In this document: positions 35,397 through 44,122 of the stretch, in pieces | How the letters are laid out: the number at the start of each line of letters is the position of its first letter | How positions within the stretch are numbered: position 1 is the stretch's first letter | Origin: Hyphomicrobiales bacterium | GTDB taxonomy: Bacteria; Pseudomonadota; Alphaproteobacteria; Rhizobiales; Beijerinckiaceae | Reading direction: 5' to 3' | DNA length: 64,000 nucleotides | Assembly (NCBI GenBank): GCA_930633525.1 | Contig: CAKNFP010000001.1 | Coordinates: 3,273,501 to 3,337,500 of the forward strand | The notes under the pieces: model-generated | The model's input: the letters and a program-made list of their open reading frames with translations, nothing else | Database searches by the model: none | What the model was told of the DNA's origin: nothing | Made by a program: the position numbers and the translations under genes

Positions 35397-35853
35397 CGCG
35401 AAAGGCTCCCTTCAACAATCTGAAATTTCATGGAACCCCCTCTCCGGAAACCAGTCCTGAAAGTTTGGCCGAGGTGGGCTGGCGCAGGCGCCCGCCCAAT
35501 GCAGGCGCTCCTTCGACCGACGTTCCCGCCGCTTCCCGCAAGTCGCGTTGCTCTGCCGGAAAACTGGCGCTCGAAAGCGGTCTGGAGGACCAATCACCCA
35601 CTCCCGCCAGTAAGGAAACATTCTTTTGTAGATAGCTTATTTACAAAGCTAGCTAAAAGGTGTCAACCGCTTGCTCCATATGCCGCAAGGGTAAGCTCGA
35701 CCCGCCAGCATCGAGAAGAGCACGCTCGCGCTGCAAAAACGAACCGCCGCAGGGCGAAACCAACATGATTCGAAACAGCAGAGCTTGCAGCAACCGCGAA
35801 AGAGGCGATATTGGCTTTCCGACATAGCTTCCTCTTCAACGCGCGGGACCAGA
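35397..35853. other. Divergent promoter region between hpaB-like and marR-like genes
   Basis: 457 bases without a gene. The region holds the operator and promoter described at 35631-35666 and is otherwise unremarkable; no open frame has coding character. Confidence 0.55.
35631..35666 (-). promoter_or_regulatory. Promoter and operator-like site 2, hpaB-like gene 1
   Basis: TAGCTT-ATTTACA-AAGCTA at 35633-35651 is a perfect 6-bp inverted repeat. On the minus strand TTGACA (35661-35666) is followed after 17 bases by TAAATA, a good sigma-70-type promoter, and the palindrome covers the spacer and the -10 box. A repressor bound here would block transcription of the HpaB-type gene. The same pattern recurs at 31477 and 37158. 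Confidence 0.65.
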
Positions 35854-36438
35854 ATGTCCGTAAGATCGAAACGTCAGGACGGATGGCCGTCTCCCGGCCG
35901 TACGAAGAAGCTGACGGTCTCTCGGCCAGAGCTCCTGTTGGACGGCTCGGACACCGCGTTCCGCGAGCTCCTCCATGACACCCTCGCCTTCTCCGCGCGC
36001 ATTCAGGACATCCGGAACCGATTCGGCCAGATCATCGGAGTTTCTGGGGCCGCCTACACGATCCTGATTTCGGTTGTCTATCTCGGGGACGAGGAGGGGG
36101 TCGGAATCAACCAGATCGCCGAGCACCTGCATCTCAGCGGGGCCTTCGTGACCATCGAGGTGAACAAACTCGTCGCATCGGGTCTCGTGCGCAAGAAGAT
36201 CAACCCAGCGGATCGCCGGCGCGTCCAACTCACCGTGACACGCAAGGCACGCAAGCTCCTCGAGGATCTCACCGCGGTGCAACAGCCCACCAACGACATG
36301 CTGTTCTCCGATTTGAGCGCGCAGGATTTCCATTTCATGCGCCAGCTCGTCGCGCGGCTCGTCAATTCGGGCGATCGGGCCCTGAGCCTGCTCAACTATC
36401 TTGCGAGCCAGCGAGCTTCGCAGGAGGCAGCCTCCTAG
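35854..36438 (+). CDS. MarR-family transcriptional regulator
   Basis: 194 residues from ATG 35854. The winged helix-turn-helix is visible as EEGVGINQIAEHLHLSGAFVTIEVNKLVASGLVRKKINPADRRRVQLTVT, the standard MarR core with the wing DRRRV; helices at both ends form the dimer interface. MarR proteins usually repress and respond to phenolic ligands, which fits the island. It lies between the two HpaB-type genes next to a second MarR gene transcribed in the opposite direction. Confidence 0.9.
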   Translation: MSVRSKRQDGWPSPGRTKKLTVSRPELLLDGSDTAFRELLHDTLAFSARIQDIRNRFGQIIGVSGAAYTILISVVYLGDEEGVGINQIAEHLHLSGAFVTIEVNKLVASGLVRKKINPADRRRVQLTVTRKARKLLEDLTAVQQPTNDMLFSDLSAQDFHFMRQLVARLVNSGDRALSLLNYLASQRASQEAAS

Positions 36439-36486
36439 CCTGAAGCCCGGCGAGAACTCGACCGCGCCCACCGCGATCGGCTTCCT

Positions 36487-37077
36487 TCAATCGGCGCGAT
36501 GAGGGTCCTGGAACTTGACCTGATAGAGGGCCTTGCGGCCGTCCTGCACCAGGGTGGCGATGAGGTTGCGAAGATCCGCCGCCTGTTTCGGGTCCAGCGA
36601 TCCGAAAATCGTGTCGTTCGTGGCCCGCCGAAGCGGCGCGACCTGCCGGACGAGGTCAATCCCGGCTTTGCTCAAGACGAGCCAGCTGCTCCGCCGGTCC
36701 TCTCCGTTCGGATGGCGCTCGACGATCCCGCGCTTGATGAGCTTGCCGACTTCCGCGGTCACGAAGGGGCTCGATACGTGGAGTCGCTCGGCAATGCCGC
36801 CGACCGTCGTCCTCCCCGCTTCACCGATCGCAACGATGATCGAGTATTGCGGAGCCGAGACGCCGATTCGCTCGGCAAATGCCTCTCGCGCCTGCAGCAT
36901 CATCGTTGAGAAAGCGATGAAATTGTATATCATGGCTCTGAATTCGTCGTCGGAGCCGTGCTGAAGGAAGGGCTCGAGCGAGGTGCTCGCGGGCGGAAAA
37001 TCGTGCCCGCGGCCCCGCCGATCGAACTCCTCCTCTGACGCCTTCGCTCGCCCTGCCGCACCGCTGACCATTGGCAT
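36487..37077 (-). CDS. MarR-family transcriptional regulator, second copy
   Basis: 196 residues from ATG 37077 with GGAGG and AGGAGG upstream. MarR core: TTVGGIAERLHVSSPFVTAEVGKLIKRGIVERHPNGEDRRSSWLVLSKAG. It is convergent with the other MarR gene and divergent from the second HpaB-type gene, with an operator in the shared promoter region, the classical arrangement for a repressor of its neighbour. Confidence 0.9.
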   Translation of the reverse strand: MPMVSGAAGRAKASEEEFDRRGRGHDFPPASTSLEPFLQHGSDDEFRAMIYNFIAFSTMMLQAREAFAERIGVSAPQYSIIVAIGEAGRTTVGGIAERLHVSSPFVTAEVGKLIKRGIVERHPNGEDRRSSWLVLSKAGIDLVRQVAPLRRATNDTIFGSLDPKQAADLRNLIATLVQDGRKALYQVKFQDPHRAD

Positions 37078-37153
37078 TCCCTCCTTGCCTCCTTGAGGAT
37101 CTCACCGCCCCTTAATCCATCTGCAGCTTACGCGAAAGGCATGGATTAGCAAC

Positions 37154-37180
37154 TTGACATAGTTAGTTTACTTATATAAT
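37154..37180 (+). promoter_or_regulatory. Promoter and operator-like site 3, hpaB-like gene 2
   Basis: TTGACA at 37154 and TATAAT at 37175 are separated by 15 bases, slightly short for sigma-70. The site CATAGTTAGTTTACTTATAT spanning the spacer aligns with GATAGCTTATTTACAAAGC at 35631 through ATAG, TTTAC and the TA-rich end. It sits 51 bases before the start of the HpaB-type gene and 80 bases before the divergent MarR gene. Confidence 0.55.
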
Positions 37181-37230
37181 TTTGGAAGCTGCTGCGTTCC
37201 CGGATGACACCAAACACAGGAGCTGCCCGC

Positions 37231-38709
37231 ATGCTTCGAAGCGGCAAGGAATACCTGGACAGTATCCGGGACGGACGGACCATCTACGTGGGACGGGAGC
37301 GCATCGAGGATGTCACGGTCCACCCGGCTTTCCGCGATGCGGCGGGAACCTACGCCGCGCTTTTCGACTTCAAGGCCGCGCCCGAGAATCGCGACGTCAT
37401 GTCGTTCGAGGAGAATGGCGACCGGTTCAGCATGTACTACCTTCAGCCGCGTTCGCTTGAAGATCTGCGGCGGCGGAGCAAGGCGCATCGGAAGATCGCG
37501 GATTTCTGCTTCGGACTGATGGGCCGCACGCCGGACGCGGTGGCAGGCAACGTCTCGGGTCTCGCGATGAACAGCGCCTATATCGACAAGGAGGCGGGCG
37601 GGAACGGCGCCAATGTCCGGCGGATCTACGAGCATATGCGGTCGAACGACATCTTCGCGACCTATGCGATCGTTCCTCCGCCGGCCGCACGGAACAAGGA
37701 TTACTACCAGTCAAGCGGAGTCCAGCAGCCCGCCCTGCGAGTGACCGGGGAGACCGACAGGGGCGTGATTCTCAACGGCATGAAGATGCTTGCCACGAGC
37801 GCTGCCTACGCGAACGAGGTTCTCATCGGCAACGTGATGCCGCTCGCGCCCGACCAGAAGAAGGAATCCATCACCTGCGTGATTCCGTTGAACCTTCCAG
37901 GATTGTCCCTGTGGGCGCGCCGCCCGTTCAATCGATCCGACATGATCGAATTCGACAATCCGCTGACGAAGCGCTTCGACGAATCGGACTGCATGCTGCT
38001 GTTTCGCGACGTCGAGGTGCCCTGGGAGCGCGTGATCGTCCACGACAATCCCGAGCTGTCGCGGAACATCTACATCAACACGCCGGCCCATGTGATGGCC
38101 AACCACCAATGCACGGTCAGGTTCGCGAGCAAGCTGCGCTTCCTGATCGGAGTCGCGAGTCTCGTGACCAAGGCGACCGGCGCGCGTGACATTCCCTCCG
38201 TGAAGGAGATCCTCGGCCGGCTCGGAGCCTACGAGGCGGGATTCTCTGCGATGATCGACGGTCAACTGGAGGCGTATCAGCCTGTCAACGACGGATACGT
38301 CCTCTTCAATCGCCGCTATCTCTACGCCGCCCTTCATTGGGCGATGGAGAACCATTCGCAAATCATCGACACGTTGCGGGAGCTGATGGGGGGCGGTCAC
38401 TTCCAGTTTCCCGCGAGCATCGACATCATGGAGGACCCTGAGCTCAAGGAGACCTTTGAGACCTTCTGGGCTGCGGGTCAGCACGGGGCCGTCGACCGGA
38501 TGAAGCTCTTCAAGCTCGCATGGGATCTGGTCGGTTCCGATCACGCGAGCCGCGCCACGTCTTACGAGAAATTCTTCGTCGGGCCGGCCTTCGCGGTGAG
38601 AAACTACAATTTCATCTATACGCCATGGGACGAGCTGCACGCCATCGCCGAGGGTCTGATGGGACGCTATGGCCCGCCAGAAGCGGAGGCCGGATCCACC
38701 ACCGCGTGA
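37231..38709 (+). CDS. HpaB-type two-component flavin monooxygenase, second copy
   Basis: 492 residues from ATG 37231, chosen because AGGAG lies eight bases before it; ATG 37204 lacks such a site. HpaB family features: MLRSGKEYLDSIRDGRTIYVG at the N terminus (normal for the family), VILNGMKMLATSAAYANEVLIG, DESDCMLLFRDVEVPWERV and LFKLAWDLVGSDHASRATSYEKFFVGP. Hydroxylates an aromatic ring with reduced flavin. It heads a plus-strand operon with a cupin, a hydrolase and aspartate dehydrogenase, so it may start a ring-cleavage route different from that of copy 1. Confidence 0.92.
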   Translation: MLRSGKEYLDSIRDGRTIYVGRERIEDVTVHPAFRDAAGTYAALFDFKAAPENRDVMSFEENGDRFSMYYLQPRSLEDLRRRSKAHRKIADFCFGLMGRTPDAVAGNVSGLAMNSAYIDKEAGGNGANVRRIYEHMRSNDIFATYAIVPPPAARNKDYYQSSGVQQPALRVTGETDRGVILNGMKMLATSAAYANEVLIGNVMPLAPDQKKESITCVIPLNLPGLSLWARRPFNRSDMIEFDNPLTKRFDESDCMLLFRDVEVPWERVIVHDNPELSRNIYINTPAHVMANHQCTVRFASKLRFLIGVASLVTKATGARDIPSVKEILGRLGAYEAGFSAMIDGQLEAYQPVNDGYVLFNRRYLYAALHWAMENHSQIIDTLRELMGGGHFQFPASIDIMEDPELKETFETFWAAGQHGAVDRMKLFKLAWDLVGSDHASRATSYEKFFVGPAFAVRNYNFIYTPWDELHAIAEGLMGRYGPPEAEAGSTTA

Positions 38710-38740
38710 GCGGGTGGCCATTTTTCTGAGGGAGAAGATC

Positions 38741-39250
38741 GTGGCGGGCAATGCGCATTCGAACGACGTTCGTCTGGTCTATCCGGGCGAGGGCGACGAT
38801 TACTGGCAGCCGGTGCCGGCCAACGGCCATATCTCCGTGCACATCGCGCCGAAATTCGTCCACATGGATAACCCGATTGCCGTCGGCACTCAGACGGTCG
38901 CGCCCGGTTGTTATGTGCGCGAACACGCGCATGACCGGCACGAGGAGATCATTCACTGCATCAGCGGTTCGGGCAAGGTTCTCATCGAGAATGAGGAGCA
39001 CCGGCTCGTCGCGGGCCTCACGATCTTCTTGGGCAAGAGCCGGCGCCACAAATTCGTGAATGACAGCGACGCGCCGCTCACGTTCCTCTGGATCATGACG
39101 CCGAACGGCTTGGAGGATTTCTTCCAGGCAATCGGACGCCCGAAAAGGCCGGGCGAACCCGCCCCGGAGCCATTCCCGCGGCCGGAGAACGTCCTCGAAA
39201 TCGAGCAGCGCACTGTGTTCGCCGCGCCGCCGCTGAGCCGCGAAAGCTGA
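38741..39250 (+). CDS. Cupin-domain protein, second copy
   Basis: 169 residues from GTG 38741, which has GAGGGAG upstream; the frame is open further but overlaps the HpaB gene. Cupin motif 1 is GCYVREHAHDRHEEIIHCISGSG with His, His and Glu ligands, motif 2 is GKSRRHKFVNDSD with one His. A metal-binding barrel such as this could be a ring-cleaving dioxygenase acting on the hydroxylated product, or an isomerase. It is co-directional and close to both neighbours. Confidence 0.82.
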   Translation: MAGNAHSNDVRLVYPGEGDDYWQPVPANGHISVHIAPKFVHMDNPIAVGTQTVAPGCYVREHAHDRHEEIIHCISGSGKVLIENEEHRLVAGLTIFLGKSRRHKFVNDSDAPLTFLWIMTPNGLEDFFQAIGRPKRPGEPAPEPFPRPENVLEIEQRTVFAAPPLSRES

Positions 39251-39253
39251 CCG

Positions 39254-40048
39254 ATGCCGCTCGTCCGCACAGCCGACGGCTGCCGGCTTCACGTCGAAGT
39301 CGAAGGAGAAGGCGAACCGGTTGTGCTGATTTCCGGCATCAATGGGAGGGCGGATTTCTGGAACCGTGTGCGCGCGCCGTTGAGCGAGCGCTATCGGCTC
39401 GTCACCTTCGACCAGCGGGGGATCGGCCGCTCCGAACGCGCGGCTGAGCCCTTCACCATCGAGTTGATGGCTGCGGACGTTCTGGCGATTCTCGACGATC
39501 TTGGACTCGAGCGGGCGCATGTAATCGGCCATTCGACCGGCGGGGCCATCGCTCAGACGCTGGCGATCGATGCACCGTCCCGCATCGATCGGCTTGTCCT
39601 GAGCGGCACATGGGCGCGAGCAGATTTCCGCTTCCAGCTCCTGTTCGGCACGCGCCTGTCGGTCCTCGAACGGGCGGGCCAGGGGCCGTATGCCGCGCTC
39701 GGACAACTCCTGGCCTATCCGCCGGACTGGATCAACGCCAACGAGCTGGCGATTTTCGCCAAGCTCGCCGAAGCGGACCGGGATGAGCACGAGCCCGTCG
39801 ATGTAGTCGCCGAGCGGATCCGGATGCTGCTCGCTTTCGACCGGCTGTCCGCGCTGAAGGAGATCTCGGCGCGAACGCTCGTCCTCTCCGCCCGGGACGA
39901 TCTCATTGTCCCGTTCACGCACGCGCAAACGCTTGCTCGGGAGATCGCGGGGTCGCGTCTCGCGGAAACGCAGGGCGGCCACTTTTTTCCCGCGCTCGAC
40001 GCCCCCGCATTCGCCCGCACCGTGCGGGAGTTCCTCGAGGAGGCCTGA
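39254..40048 (+). CDS. Alpha/beta hydrolase (enol-lactonase-like)
   Basis: 264 residues. Alpha/beta hydrolase of the 3-oxoadipate enol-lactonase/RutD-like type: VVLISGINGRADFW, FDQRGIGRSER, nucleophile elbow GHSTGG with Ser near 93, VLSARDDLIVPF with the acid and QGGHFFPALDAP with the His. It likely hydrolyses a ring-cleavage lactone or amide. It begins three bases after the cupin stop, and its own stop overlaps the aspartate dehydrogenase start (TGATG). Confidence 0.87.
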   Translation: MPLVRTADGCRLHVEVEGEGEPVVLISGINGRADFWNRVRAPLSERYRLVTFDQRGIGRSERAAEPFTIELMAADVLAILDDLGLERAHVIGHSTGGAIAQTLAIDAPSRIDRLVLSGTWARADFRFQLLFGTRLSVLERAGQGPYAALGQLLAYPPDWINANELAIFAKLAEADRDEHEPVDVVAERIRMLLAFDRLSALKEISARTLVLSARDDLIVPFTHAQTLAREIAGSRLAETQGGHFFPALDAPAFARTVREFLEEA

Positions 40049-40848
40049 TGTCGTCGGAACCCGCTCGCATCGCACTCATCGGGCTCGGCGCAATCGGCCG
40101 GACCCTGGCGGCACGGCTGACGCAGCAGGGCGAGGACTTCGCGCTCGCCGCCCTCCTCCGCCGCCCCGCTCCAGGGGCGGCTCTTGCGCATATTACGCCG
40201 TTTCTCAGCCTTGAGGCGCTGATCGCCTGGAGGCCCCGGCTCGTGGTCGAATGCGCCGGCCACGAGGCTGTCCGCGAGATCGTGCCGCCCATTCTGTCCC
40301 GTGGCATTCCTGTGGTCATCGCGTCGGTGGGGGCGCTGGCGGATGGCGGCATTTTGGCTCAGGTCCGGAACTGCGCCCGCGCTGGGGGTGTGAAGGCCGG
40401 GATCGTCTCGGGAGCGGTGGGGGGCCTTGATGCCCTCGCAGCGGCCCGCTATGCGGGCCTCGAAAGCGTGACCTATGTCGGGCGCAAGCCGCCGCGCGCC
40501 TGGGAAGGCACCCCGGCAGCCGATTTGGTTGATCTGGATAAAGTTTCGGAGCCGGTCGCGTTCTTCGAGGGCTGCGCCGGAGAGGCTGCAACCGCCTATC
40601 CGAAGAACGCAAATGTCACCGCCGCCATAGCGCTGGCGGGCGTCGGGTTCGAGCGCACGCGGGTAAAGCTCCTCGCCGACCCGACACTGTCCGCGAATGC
40701 GCATGAAATCGTTGCGGAAGGCGCGTTCGGTTCCTTCCGCATCCGTCTGGAGAACGCCGCTCTCCCCGAAAACCCGCGCAGCTCCCTCCTGTCGGCCCTC
40801 TCCCTCGAGCACGCCGTGAGGCGGTCCATTGAGCCGATCGATCTCTAG
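40048..40848 (+). CDS. Aspartate dehydrogenase-like oxidoreductase
   Basis: 266 residues. N-terminal Rossmann fold with [14 protein letters not shown], then [32 protein letters not shown] and the family signature [22 protein letters not shown]-aspartate dehydrogenase (NadX type) interconverts aspartate and oxaloacetate through iminoaspartate with NAD(P). In this operon it could recover ammonia and carbon from an amino-dicarboxylate made by ring cleavage of a nitrogen compound. That role is inference. No nadA or nadC is present, so NAD synthesis is less likely. Confidence 0.87.
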   Translation: MSSEPARIALIGLGAIGRTLAARLTQQGEDFALAALLRRPAPGAALAHITPFLSLEALIAWRPRLVVECAGHEAVREIVPPILSRGIPVVIASVGALADGGILAQVRNCARAGGVKAGIVSGAVGGLDALAAARYAGLESVTYVGRKPPRAWEGTPAADLVDLDKVSEPVAFFEGCAGEAATAYPKNANVTAAIALAGVGFERTRVKLLADPTLSANAHEIVAEGAFGSFRIRLENAALPENPRSSLLSALSLEHAVRRSIEPIDL

Positions 40849-40924
40849 ACCCGAACGGGTCGCGTATCACAGCCATTCCCGGTCCTGTTCAACAATGACG
40901 CCAACCGATCCTGGAGACTGCCGA

Positions 40925-41242
40925 ATGCCCGCTTACCGTTCCCGCACGACCACCCACGGCCGCAACATGGCGGGCGCACGCGGCCTCTGGCGCGCCACCG
41001 GCATGAAGGACAGCGACTTCGGCAAGCCGATCGTCGCCGTTGTGAATTCCTTCACGCAGTTCGTTCCCGGCCACGTCCACCTGAAGGACCTGGGCCAGCT
41101 CGTCGCCGCCGAGATCGAAAATGCCGGCGGCGTGGCGAAGGAGTTCAACACCATCGCCGTCGATGACGGCATCGCCATGGGGCATGACGGGATGCTGTAT
41201 TCGCTCCCCTCCCGGGAGCTGATCGCCGATTCCGTCGAATAG
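40925..41242 (+). pseudogene. ilvD: Dihydroxy-acid dehydratase (ilvD), N-terminal fragment
   Basis: 105 residues start [20 protein letters not shown] and match the N terminus of IlvD, with [33 protein letters not shown] and [33 protein letters not shown] complete enzyme has about 610 residues. The homology stops after GAATA near 41240, where a stop codon is made by the joined sequence, which belongs to an AIPR gene on the other strand. About five sixths of the enzyme, including most cluster ligands, is lost; no function is expected. Confidence 0.88.
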
Positions 41243-42236
41243 GCGCCCAGTCGGCAATCAGCTGCTCCATTTCCGGACTGATGGCCTGCTTTGACCAGAG
41301 TCGATCGAAGTCGACACGTCCACCGCTGCGATGGGACAGGCCTGCAACGACATAGGCGGTGATCTGGGCGCCGTAGGCCGGAAATTTCATGCTCCGGATC
41401 TTCTTCTCCGCTGCCCTATAGAGCACGGCGATAGCGATGAGCCGTTTGAACCAAGCCTGATCAGGCGGCGGCGGCGGCTCATCTTTGAGGCGCTGCATGA
41501 AGCCCTGAAAATTCTTCTGCCCGCCAAGGCACACCTTGTCCGGTAGACCGAGCCAGGCACCGAGATAACGAGCAACATCTAGCTTGCTGAGGCGCCGCTG
41601 CTTGGGCGTCTGTTGGCGGAAGGACTTCTGATCGGTCTTGCGGAATGCAGCCTTCTGTTCTGCCGCAAGCTAAGATCCTCGCGCACGCTCGTAGAACCAG
41701 CGCCCCTTGCCATCATCGAGCCATGTCGTGTTTGCTAGCGTCTCGATCTGCTGATGGAAGGGATCGTTTGCAGAGAAGTCGGCGAGCTGAACGGTATTCT
41801 GGCGATTAGCAGCACGCGAGATCGAGGAGACCATCTCACTGAGGTCGGCGCCCCCGACCTTGATGATTTTCACCGGAACCGAAACCTGATCGAGCTTCAA
41901 ACTGTCCTTGCGCCTTGCGCGATGGAGAGACGCTGTCGTCTGGCCTCCATTGACGATCTGGAGACCCTTCAGGGAACGAATTTCCAGACCTCCGGCGTCA
42001 CTGGAAACCACATCGAGGTCGTCCACAGTTGCGACGATGCCGTTGTTGAACGCCAGGAACATTGAAGGTTGATCGGCAATGGTACGTCTCAATTCCGCAT
42101 TGACGCTCTTGCGCCCCTGAAGCCCGAGAAACGCGCGGACATTGAGCTCCAGAAGCCGAACACCGTATCGCTCATACACCCGAGAGAGGATGTCGCCAGG
42201 CATTACGGCGAGATAAGCATCGTACTCGCCATTCAA
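41243..42236 (-). pseudogene. AIPR-family (abortive infection) gene, truncated at both ends with in-frame stop
   Basis: The reading frame from 42236 matches the middle of AIPR proteins: LLNGEYDAYLAVMPGDILSRVYERYGVRLLELNVRAFLG, FNNGIVATVDD and LQIVNGGQTTASLH. A TAG at 41670-41672 interrupts it after FYERARGS, but the same frame then continues LAAEQKAAFRKTDQKS and on to LIADWAPI at the ilvD junction. A complete AIPR protein is about 600-700 residues with some 230 before this domain. It has lost its start to the TRAP genes, its end to ilvD, and has a nonsense codon, so it is a remnant of a phage-defence gene. Confidence 0.8.
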
Positions 42237-42243
42237 CAGCCTG

Positions 42244-43533
42244 CTAAAACAGGAGCCTTGGCAAGAAGAGCACGATGTCCGGAAAGACTGTGATCACAGC
42301 AATGAAAAGCAGAATTGTTATCCAATAAGGCGATGCAGCCCACGCAGCCTGACCGAGAGAAACCTCGCCTTTTGTGATAGCTGAAAGGACAAAAAGATTT
42401 GACCCTACCGGCGGCGTCAACATCGCTAACTCGATCATGATTGTGACCACGATCCCAAACCAAACTGGATCAAAACCGAGCGAAATCATCAGCGGAAAGG
42501 CTATAGGCAAGGTCATAATCATCATCGAAAGCCCCTCGAAAAAACAACCGAGGATTAGATAAACAATGACGATTAAAATCAGGATTGTGTATTTTCCCAA
42601 GTTCACGCTTTGGAGCATTTCTAGAAGCTGGGTCGGCAGCGCAAGCGTCGCAACAGCCTGCGCCAGAATTATCGCCCCCATGATGACAAAGCTAACGGCG
42701 GCAAACGTTCCAATCGATGCGACACAACACTTCCATAGCCCTTTCCACGTCAAATCGCCAATTACGAACCCGATTAGGATCGTAGTGAACGCCCCAATCG
42801 CGGCCGCTTCGGTCGCCGTGGCAAACCCCAGGGCTATCGAACCCAACACAGACAATATGATGATCGGTATCGGCCACATCCCGATTATATCAGCGATGAT
42901 CTGCTTAACCGGCACCGGCTGACTATCAACAGGCGCAATATCCGGCTGGGCTCGGCATAAGAAGTAGATCGTCACCATAAAAAATAGACTGAGAAGCACA
43001 CCGGGTATGATACCGGCGATAAAAAGCTTACCAATTGAGGTGTCTGTCAGCGCGCCAAAAACCAACAGCGACATACTTGGAGGAATGAGCAGCCCCAGTG
43101 TGCCGCCCGCAGCAAGAGAACCAACAACAGCAGGTTTGTTATATCCCAGTCTGCTTAATTCGGGATATGCAACCGAGCCAACTGCGGCGGCCACAGCCAT
43201 TGAGGAGCCAGACATCGCACCGAAGATGGCGCAAACGGCAATATTGGTGTGAAGGAGGCCACCCTTAACGCGACGAAACAGCGGCGCGATTGCACTGTAC
43301 GACCGCTTTGACAGATTGCTTTCCATCAAAACGTCGCCCATCAGTATGAAGAGGGGGATGGCGGAAATTGTAAACTCGGTCAGAAAATTCCAAACAGCAT
43401 CCACAGCAACTCTGGTCGCCCCGCCAGCAAAGAAATAGAGCAGCAGCCACCCGATGAGCCCCAGTGCTGCCCCGAGCTTTGCGCCACTTGAGATGACAAC
43501 CGCCAGACCGAAGATCAAAACCGACCAAGCCAT
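42244..43533 (-). CDS. TRAP transporter large permease (DctM type)
   Basis: 429 residues with about 12 hydrophobic helices and the DctM landmarks: NLSKRSYSAIAPLFRRVKGGL, NIAVCAIFGAMSGSSMAVAAAVGSVAYPEL, GTLGLLIPPSM and the late ELAMLTPPVGSNLFVL. It forms the sodium-coupled channel of a tripartite TRAP importer with the small permease 2 bases upstream and the binding protein. The third codon positions are richer in A/T than in the catabolic island, which suggests a different origin. Confidence 0.93.
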   Translation of the reverse strand: MAWSVLIFGLAVVISSGAKLGAALGLIGWLLLYFFAGGATRVAVDAVWNFLTEFTISAIPLFILMGDVLMESNLSKRSYSAIAPLFRRVKGGLLHTNIAVCAIFGAMSGSSMAVAAAVGSVAYPELSRLGYNKPAVVGSLAAGGTLGLLIPPSMSLLVFGALTDTSIGKLFIAGIIPGVLLSLFFMVTIYFLCRAQPDIAPVDSQPVPVKQIIADIIGMWPIPIIILSVLGSIALGFATATEAAAIGAFTTILIGFVIGDLTWKGLWKCCVASIGTFAAVSFVIMGAIILAQAVATLALPTQLLEMLQSVNLGKYTILILIVIVYLILGCFFEGLSMMIMTLPIAFPLMISLGFDPVWFGIVVTIMIELAMLTPPVGSNLFVLSAITKGEVSLGQAAWAASPYWITILLFIAVITVFPDIVLFLPRLLF

Positions 43534-43535
43534 CT

Positions 43536-44021
43536 TTACTTACCTCTTGACCTAATCAGTTCGATGACTTGAAAAACGGTTATCAGCGCCACCAAAACAA
43601 TTGAGACAAGCATAACCCCAATCCACGGCCATATCGGTATTTGCGAGGCTTCGATTCTAAGACTTAATTTGTAGGAAAAAATCATTTGGTCCCAAAGATC
43701 TCGGCCAAATAAGAAAAAAAAGAGCGAGACGACACCGTAGCCGAAGAGGGTCCATATAAAGGCTGTTCGCTTTGGAAGAATATCCGTTAATGCCGTTACC
43801 CTAATGTCTTGCTTTTCTAACGCGATCAGTGGCAAGGCAAGAAATGTAGCACCAAGCACGCAGAGACCAACAACGTCCTCGGTAAATCGAAATGGCGCCG
43901 ATAAGCCATAACGCATGATTACACTAACCGTGACGAGGGTGAGAATTCCGATACCTAGAATGGCTGCAAGACCGTTCATAACACGCGCAACTGCCAACGT
44001 AGCATGCTCGAAATTACCCAT
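43536..44021 (-). CDS. TRAP transporter small permease (DctQ type)
   Basis: 161 residues from ATG 44021, with GAGGG upstream; a frame start at 44051 is less likely. Four transmembrane helices with the DctQ pattern RYGLSAPFRFTEDVVGLCVLGATFLALPLIALEKQDIRV. It binds the large permease in the inner membrane. Part of a three-gene operon with the large permease and the binding protein. Confidence 0.88.
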   Translation of the reverse strand: MGNFEHATLAVARVMNGLAAILGIGILTLVTVSVIMRYGLSAPFRFTEDVVGLCVLGATFLALPLIALEKQDIRVTALTDILPKRTAFIWTLFGYGVVSLFFFLFGRDLWDQMIFSYKLSLRIEASQIPIWPWIGVMLVSIVLVALITVFQVIELIRSRGK

Positions 44022-44122
44022 TGTTTTTCTGCCCTCTCTAACCCAATCCACCCTGCGCAGGCTGGCCGATCCTCAGACCAGCCTACGTGAGACCTCATGA
44101 TGCAGCCGACTGTGATTGGTGA

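Noticed and set aside
41145..41242. Continuation of the AIPR frame into ilvD sequence
   Set aside because: Beyond about 41243 the frame reads antisense ilvD and becomes Arg-rich; the real AIPR similarity stops at LIADWAPI.
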